Assembly (NCBI GenBank): GCA_029250345.1
Contig: JAQXFL010000186.1
Coordinates: forward strand, 1 to 6,316
Origin: Candidatus Poseidoniaceae archaeon
GTDB lineage: Archaea > Thermoplasmatota > Poseidoniia > Poseidoniales > Poseidoniaceae
DNA length: 6,316 nucleotides
Reading direction: 5' to 3'
Positions 1 through 5,000 of the stretch are shown piece after piece (positions within the stretch are counted from its first letter, which is position 1; the number at the start of each line of letters is the position of its first letter). Position numbers and translations under genes: made by a program. Below the pieces are notes generated by a model that was not told the DNA's origin, did not search any database, and saw nothing but the letters and a program-made list of their open reading frames with translations.

Positions 1-197
1 GTCATAGCGGTGTTGTTGGAAAGAGCAAGCGTGCTTGAGGAATAGGAAATCGAAGGTGCGGTTGTGTGCATGGGATTGTTTAAATCTCCAAGTTCGCTTT
101 CACCGTCTTCAACAAGCCAAGGGGCTTTGTTCAGTTCCACGAGGCCCACAGAAAGGGACATGGAGACCATTAACACGGCAAGAAGGATTGATTTCAT
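1..197 (-). CDS. N-terminus of a secreted/surface protein with an Ig-like repeat (partial, runs off left edge)
   Basis: The visible 65 residues begin MKSILLAVLMVSMSLSVGLV, a short basic n-region plus a hydrophobic stretch, which is a typical Sec signal peptide. After a 30-residue linker comes PSISYSSSTLALSNNT, which lines up with the start of the Ig-like repeats in the large protein at the right of the window (PTVTYLPDDLSMTNDT): Pro, a hydrophobic residue, Tyr, then a Leu and an Asn-x-Thr at matching spacing. I infer an exported, repeat-built surface protein related to that one. The frame is open from the start to the window edge. The chosen start is the ATG at 197-195 because it gives a classical signal peptide. 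An in-frame ATG at 248-246 would add 17 residues (MIVGSSVLSDSRIGLKS) and sits closer to the TATA-like box. No Shine-Dalgarno sequence precedes either. Function beyond surface location is unknown. Confidence 0.72.
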   Translation of the reverse strand, partial: MKSILLAVLMVSMSLSVGLVELNKAPWLVEDGESELGDLNNPMHTTAPSISYSSSTLALSNNTAM

Positions 198-282
198 GGA
201 TTTGAGTCCAATTCTACTGTCTGAAAGCACAGAGCTACCAACAATCATGTGCGCTCTAACGACGAACTGACTATCATAGTTG

Positions 283-296
283 ACCCTATAATTTCG
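283..296 (-). promoter_or_regulatory. TATA-like archaeal promoter for the left-edge surface protein gene
   Basis: On the minus strand the sequence CGAAATTATAGGGT combines an A-rich BRE-like element with a TATA-like core centred near 288. An archaeal start of transcription about 26 bases downstream would fall near 262, upstream of both candidate start codons (248 and 197). Assigned from sequence pattern and position only. Confidence 0.35.
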
Positions 297-360
297 CACC
301 GATGGTTGTTCAAACCCTATCAAAACGAGCCAGTTCTACGATGTCAGGAAGCCCTCTCAA

Positions 361-374
361 GAAAAAATATGTAT
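361..374 (+). promoter_or_regulatory. TATA-like archaeal promoter for the LysE-family exporter gene
   Basis: The plus strand reads GAAAAAATATGTAT, an A-rich BRE-like stretch running into a TATA-like core centred near 369. Transcription would then begin near 395, leaving a leader of about 45 bases before the preferred ATG at 442. The only other candidate start, TTG at 394, would be leaderless from this box. Called by pattern and spacing only. Confidence 0.35.
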
Positions 375-441
375 GGGTAAATAAGCATTCAATTTGCGAA
401 CGATACAGAATAACTATACCTCGGACTTCAAGTCAGCGTGC

Positions 442-1053
442 ATGCCATGGGATTCCTTAGCGTACTTACTGGCATTACTTCTTGCCGGGTTAATCACACC
501 CGGGCCGAACAACATCACCTGTACAGTTCATGCAGTTGTGCACGGAAAAAAAAGTAATTTACCGCTGATTGCTGGAATGGCTTTGGGCTTCATTTCCATA
601 CATTTCATCTGCGGTATGGCAGTTGATTCTTTTGACGAAGACGGAACAGTCCGTACAGTAATGGACATCATTGGTTCATTATTCATGTTTTTAATCGCCT
701 TCGGCATTTTATACCTTGGACAATCTGAAAAAATACAAAACTTTCCGGAAGTGGTCCCTAAATTAGGATTCAAAACCGGCGTCTTAATGCAATATGTAAA
801 TGGCAAAGAATGGGCCATGGTCTTCATGTTAATGACGAAATTCTTGGATGATTTTGGAGGGGGTGTCATTGGAGTTTTGACAATCACCAGCATCACCACA
901 AGCGGCGGGATTCTCGCCATGTTGGTTTGGTCGAATCTTGGTGAAAAGATAAAATCGAAAACGGACGAGCCGAAGTTTCTCAAAAAGGCATTTACTGTGT
1001 TAGGAATTTTACTTTTCATATTGGCAACGATCATCTCAATCAGAGGTCTATGA
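442..1053 (+). CDS. LysE/RhtB-family amino acid (or related metabolite) exporter
   Basis: A 203-residue membrane protein, the usual length for this family (about 200). The N-terminal helix runs directly into LITPGPNN, matching the family's hallmark TPGPN signature at residues 19-23. Next come a basic loop (HGKKSN), helix 2 (IAGMALGFISIHFICGMAV), helix 3 (around MDIIGSLFMFLIAFGILYLG), and the central F-x-x-G-x-x-x-Q motif (FKTGVLMQ) followed by VNGKEW. Two more helices and a C-terminal hydrophobic helix (VLGILLFILATIISI) follow. Members export lysine, homoserine, threonine, cysteine or similar compounds by proton exchange; the substrate cannot be told here. The usual NPK after the central motif reads NGK. 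I chose ATG 442 over the upstream in-frame TTG at 394 because the 16 extra residues are polar and family members start just before the first helix. The 3' end overlaps the convergent regulator gene by 6 bp. Confidence 0.88.
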   Translation: MPWDSLAYLLALLLAGLITPGPNNITCTVHAVVHGKKSNLPLIAGMALGFISIHFICGMAVDSFDEDGTVRTVMDIIGSLFMFLIAFGILYLGQSEKIQNFPEVVPKLGFKTGVLMQYVNGKEWAMVFMLMTKFLDDFGGGVIGVLTITSITTSGGILAMLVWSNLGEKIKSKTDEPKFLKKAFTVLGILLFILATIISIRGL

Positions 1054-1728
1054 ACGGGACGTTTGTTCAGACCAAGAATTGATAATAACGCTTTCAGCGA
1101 ATTGTAAATGTTCTGCAACGGTTCCTTGTTTAACGCCCAAAACCTCGGCAATATCACTTTGATTGCATCTTCGAGGAGCGCTGTAATATCCCATCTCAAC
1201 TGCAGTTTTAATCGCCAAATGACGCTTATTTGGCAGTTTAGGAGCAGACATCCAATCGCCGACAATCAGCTTTGAAATTCGCATATCCATCTTTTCAGGA
1301 ATCAATGCTTCCAATTTGTCCTTGATTCTTTTCAGTCCTTGCGGCGTGCCGTGTATTGTCATGAAGAAACCATTTTCTCTGGAGAGATACGATGGTGGCA
1401 TGATCCATGCTTCATCTTCAGCTCCAATGATGAGTTGAATCGGTCCAGGTGTTTTCGCTTTCAAGTATGCATAATCGCCACCTTCTTGGAGAATTTTATC
1501 GATGATTAAACTCCCCTTAATCTGGTCTTTGATTTCCATAATGTCGACGCCATCGTGTTCTACCCTGAGAATACCTGTTGGGATGGAGTCCACAACTCCA
1601 GTTCCAGTAACCATTTCCACTTTACTGAAGAACTTTGTAAGAATATTCCCTGGTAAATGCATGGCTTGCTCATGCTGAATTCGAATCTGAAAATACCTCA
1701 TGTCACCGCTTGGTTTTAATCCACCCAT
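1048..1728 (-). CDS. Bat-like HTH_10 transcription regulator
   Basis: A 226-residue protein. Residues ~165-216 fit the HTH_10 domain of the bacterio-opsin activator (Bat) family: LPNKRHLAIKTAVEMGYYSA, then PRRCNQSDIAEVLGV and KQGTVAEHLQFAE, which carry the family's 'A-x-x-x-GYY-x-x-PRR' signature and a helix-turn-helix. It is expected to bind DNA in the cytoplasm. The N-terminal ~160 residues are a mixed alpha/beta region without a GAF or PAS domain that I can recognise; a ligand-sensing role is inference. The start is taken as ATG 1728 because GGAAGTGA lies four bases upstream and a TATA-like box lies near 1750. The frame is open further, to a TTG at 1785 (+19 residues), and an internal ATG at 1701 (MRYFQIRIQHEQ) is also plausible. 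The stop is TAG at 1050-1048, abutting the exporter's TGA on the other strand. It could regulate the neighbouring exporter or surface genes, but nothing here proves it. Confidence 0.85.
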   Translation of the reverse strand: MGGLKPSGDMRYFQIRIQHEQAMHLPGNILTKFFSKVEMVTGTGVVDSIPTGILRVEHDGVDIMEIKDQIKGSLIIDKILQEGGDYAYLKAKTPGPIQLIIGAEDEAWIMPPSYLSRENGFFMTIHGTPQGLKRIKDKLEALIPEKMDMRISKLIVGDWMSAPKLPNKRHLAIKTAVEMGYYSAPRRCNQSDIAEVLGVKQGTVAEHLQFAESVIINSWSEQTSRS

Positions 1729-1732
1729 ATTC

Positions 1733-1740
1733 TCACTTCC
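1733..1740 (-). promoter_or_regulatory. Shine-Dalgarno-like site deciding the start of the HTH_10 regulator
   Basis: The minus strand reads GGAAGTGA, seven of eight bases matching GGAGGTGA, with a four-base gap (GAAT) before the ATG at 1728. It favours that start over the TTG at 1785 and the ATG at 1701. The gap is slightly short. Confidence 0.4.
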
Positions 1741-1745
1741 GTTTG

Positions 1746-1758
1746 AAATAAAATTCAA
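1746..1758 (-). promoter_or_regulatory. TATA-like box upstream of the HTH_10 regulator
   Basis: The minus strand contains TTGAATTTTATTT, with the AT-only core centred near 1750. A start of transcription about 26 bases downstream would fall almost on the ATG at 1728, giving a leaderless or near-leaderless transcript. That conflicts with use of the Shine-Dalgarno-like site and would instead favour the ATG at 1701 if the leader is short. Only one of these readings can be right. Confidence 0.25.
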
Positions 1759-2009
1759 TCCAAATTCCTTGGGGAATACCAACAATACGACTTCTCCAAA
1801 TGCCCCCTGAACTTTCGTTTAACAGGACGCCCATGGAAGAGGTAAAGGTCGGATAGAATAGAACCTTTCTAAGGCTATCTCGTTGCGAGCACTGAAAAAC
1901 CCACGGCTTTTGAGAACTGGTTTTCTATCCCTTAGGGTTCAAGAGTTTCTCTAGAGTCGATGCTCAGTTGACTCAAAAACGCACCAAATGATAATCAGAA
2001 ATGAGAAAA
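1759..2009. other. Intergenic region between the regulator and the giant surface protein gene
   Basis: I see no convincing gene in either strand here. It holds several small inverted repeats: CTCG-TTG-CGAG within the run starting near 1878, CCTT-TCT-AAGG near 1864, and GAGTC (1954-1958) pairing with GACTC (1970-1974) across an 11-base loop. None has the length or arrangement of a tRNA or other recognisable RNA. Its likely contents are the 3' end of the giant gene's transcript and upstream control sequence for the regulator. Confidence 0.4.
1975..2009 (-). terminator. T-rich probable archaeal termination zone after the giant surface protein gene
   Basis: Read on the minus strand, the stop codon TGA is followed at once by TTTTC, then ATTTC, CATTTG and GTTTTTG at 1979-1975. 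Archaeal RNA polymerase commonly terminates on short oligo-T tracts without a hairpin, so this cluster is a reasonable terminator. No GC-rich stem precedes the T tracts. Confidence 0.35.
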
Positions 2010-5000
2010 TCACTTTTTATTGCTGTGCAATTCACGAGCCTGCTTCGCCCATTCGTCTCGCTTGACACGCCCAGGGAAGAACTCGATAGCCTTGTTGACC
2101 TGAGTTTCAATGTCTGGAGTCATGTTTCCGACTTGTTCAAAGGTGTAGATACCAAGCGCATTCAACTTCTCTTCGATAAACGGACCGATTCCCTTGATGG
2201 TTTGAAGATCGTCTTTTTCATCCAAAGTAGCTACACCAAGCGTTGCGAAGTCAATTGATTCCGCTTTCTTCGAAATTCGTTCAAGGTCTTCCGCTTGTTG
2301 AAGAGCCTTTTCATCAATTTTGACATCTTCACCGAGCAAAATCTTGGCTTGATTTGCCCACTGGTCACGCTTTACACGGCCTGGGAAGAACTCGATGGCT
2401 TCGTTCACTTGCGTCTCAAGTTTCGCATCCATGTTAGCGATTTGACGGTAGGTGGTGATGCCAAGAGCGTTCAACTTCTCTTCGATAAACGGCCCGATTC
2501 CCTTGATGACTTGGAGATCGTCTTTGACCATAACTACGGTCGCCGTACCAAAGACGCGAGTTACGCCTTTCACACCGGTAAGAGCATTGCCGTCCTTGCC
2601 AGTCCATGAGATGACTGAACTTCCACTTTCGTCGATGATGGCAGCTGAACCTGCATCTTCGAATTCGGAGGCATCAGATACTTGCAAAGTCGTTGCACCT
2701 TTCTGAACTTCAGTCTTCAAAGTCGAGGTTGTTGCTTTTCCTAAAGTCTTGAAGTCAATGGTATCTGCACGAGATTTGACTCGCTCCAATTCCTCTTGCT
2801 TCTTGACGTCCTGAGTTGCAGGTTTCTTCGCTGCTTGCTTCTTAGCAGCCTCGGCTGCGGCCTTTGCCTCTGCTTCAGCCTTGGCTTTGGCTTGCTTGGC
2901 AGCCTTTGCTTCTGCTTCTGCCTTGGCTTTGGCTTCATTTGCGGCCTTGGTATCGGCTTCTGCTTGGGCTTGGATTTCCTTAGCTGCCTTGGCATCTGCT
3001 TCAGCCTTTTCCTTGGCTTCCTTGGCGGCCTTGGCATCAGCTTCCGCCTCAGCCTTCGCATTCTTTGCAGCCTTAGCGTCCGCTTCGGCCTTTGCCTTAG
3101 CTTCTGCATCCTTGGCAGCCTTTGCGTCCGCTTCCGCTTTTGCCTTGACTTCCTTGGCAGCCTTTGCATCTGCTTCAGCCTGTGCCTTGGCATCCTTTGC
3201 GTCCTTGGCATCGGCTTCCGCCTTTGCCTTGGCTTCCTTGGCAGCCTTTGCATCCGCTTTGGCTTGTTCATTGGATTCATTTGATAGATTCACTATACCG
3301 TCATCTTCTAAGTCCTCAACAATGGACTCAACTGTACGACCGGTTGCATCAGCAATAATTTGAGCCTTGTTCAGTGATTCTTCATCGGCCTTGGCAGCAA
3401 CCTTAGCCTTCTTTTTCGACTTGTTCTTGGATTTCTTATCGCTTGCTATGTCAACAGCCCACTTGAAGTAAACAGAGCCATTTCCTACCTTGAACAGTGT
3501 TTCGTAAGATTCCGAAGCATCGGAAGGAACGTCACGGTCATCAAAGGCCAGTTGATACTTGAGTACACCGTCTTCATCGGAAATGAGTTGACGTGCGAGA
3601 GCAACATCGTCATCCTCCAGTTCATCAGCATCGATATGGTGGTTGACAACCTTGAATCGACCTTCGTTATCGGAGTTGTACTCATCTCGAGCGTCGTATG
3701 CACCAGAAGGTTCCACTTCCTTGGTCGTGAATGCTTCCTTGCTGAAGACAAGAGACCCAGATGTGACATTGGCCAGTGGCGTAACCACGAATGGATCTTC
3801 TCGAGTACCTGAACCACTCTTGCACTTCGGCTTGGAAGTTGTGTGTTCTGGCTCTGCGTCGAGTAGGACTGGCTTCCTTCGGCGAAGGAGGAAGACCAGG
3901 AGGAGCAACAGGAGAAGCGGTAGGCAACAGAGAACGTACATCGAATTCGAGTCTGAATCGTTACTATCATTGTCCGAGTCTGGTGTCAGTTCAGGTTTCT
4001 CCACTCCAAGAGTGACCATGTATGATTGACTGTATCCTGAGTTGTTACCCCAAATGGTGTACGTCGTCAAGTCCAATTCCACGGTAGGCGTTCCACGGAT
4101 GCTTCCGTCGAGTTGTGCATCACGAGCAGGACTCCATCCGAAGACCAAGCCATCAGGTAGTTCACCTTCGATTTCCCAAGTCGCAACTTCACCAGCACCG
4201 GTGATGTTTGGAAGCAGCGGAGTCATCTCCTCACCAATTATTAGCGTCAAGTTGTTTGACGGATAAGTGAGGTTAAACGGTAGGTCCAACAGTTCATCCA
4301 ATGAATCACAAATGAGGTCAGAATCGGTGTCTGCAGGTGTGCTGGCATTACTCAGAGCGTCAGTACCGCAAGCACTTTCATTGACATCAGACCATCCGTC
4401 ATCGTCATCGTCGGTGTCTTCGTTGTCTCCGGTTCCGTCTCCATCAGTATCAATCGTTTCGTTTGAATCAAGTGGGAAAGCATCGGCAACATCGAGTACG
4501 GAATCGCCGTCATCGTCGGTGTCTTCGTTGTCTCCAGTTCCATCACCATCTGTGTCGACAGATTCTGATGCATCAAGTGGGAAAGCGTCGTCAACATCGA
4601 GTACGGAATCGCCATCGTCGTCAGTATCCTCAACAAGAGGCGGGGTACTGGTCGAAGTGCCGTTTAATTCGTCTGGCATTCCATCACCGTCGGTGTCGAT
4701 GGATGCGGATTTGTCGTTCGGGAATGCATCTGGGCCCATGGTGCAAGTTCCATTGATGGCTGTTGGTCCGTCACAGATTCCATCACCGTCAGTATCTGCA
4801 TTCAATGGGTCTGTTCCTGTACTGTTGACCGATGTGTAATTGCCAGTGTTGTCTTCAACGCTGTTGAGCAAGCCATCGCCGTCGATATCGTCGTCGAGAG
4901 CGTCGCATACACTGTCCCCATCGAGGTCAAGTGGTACGGAATTCGAGTCGAGCGAGTCTGAAAGACAATCTCCTTCATCGGCATCGGTGAATCCATCGCC

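Noticed and set aside
394..441. Extension of the exporter to a TTG start at 394
   Set aside because: The added 16 residues are polar and not found in the family, whose members start just before the first helix; ATG 442 gives the usual length.
528..1265. Minus-strand frame of 245 residues across the exporter and regulator genes
   Set aside because: It overlaps two well-supported genes with family signatures and shows no recognisable motif itself.
1860..1960. Possible tRNA suggested by a GGTTCAAG run
   Set aside because: The flanking bases do not form a T stem and no acceptor or anticodon stem could be paired.
1954..1974. Intrinsic terminator hairpin GAGTC/GACTC
   Set aside because: The stem is only five pairs with an 11-base loop, and on the minus strand the T run lies before the stem instead of after it.
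2820..3263. CRISPR-like array of 42-bp repeats
   Set aside because: There are no spacers of unrelated sequence; the units are directly adjacent, in frame and keep coding phase, so it is a protein repeat.
2796..3284. Plus-strand frame encoding a Leu/Cys/Gly-rich, apparently membrane-spanning protein of 162 residues
   Set aside because: It is the antisense reading of the Ala/Lys/Glu/Asp repeat. GCC/GCT and AAG codons read backwards give Gly, Leu and Phe, and the period is that of the repeat on the coding strand.
3918..3929. Adjacent cysteines at the start of the transmembrane helix as a lipobox
   Set aside because: A lipobox belongs at the end of an N-terminal signal peptide; this is an internal anchor more than 790 residues into the visible chain.
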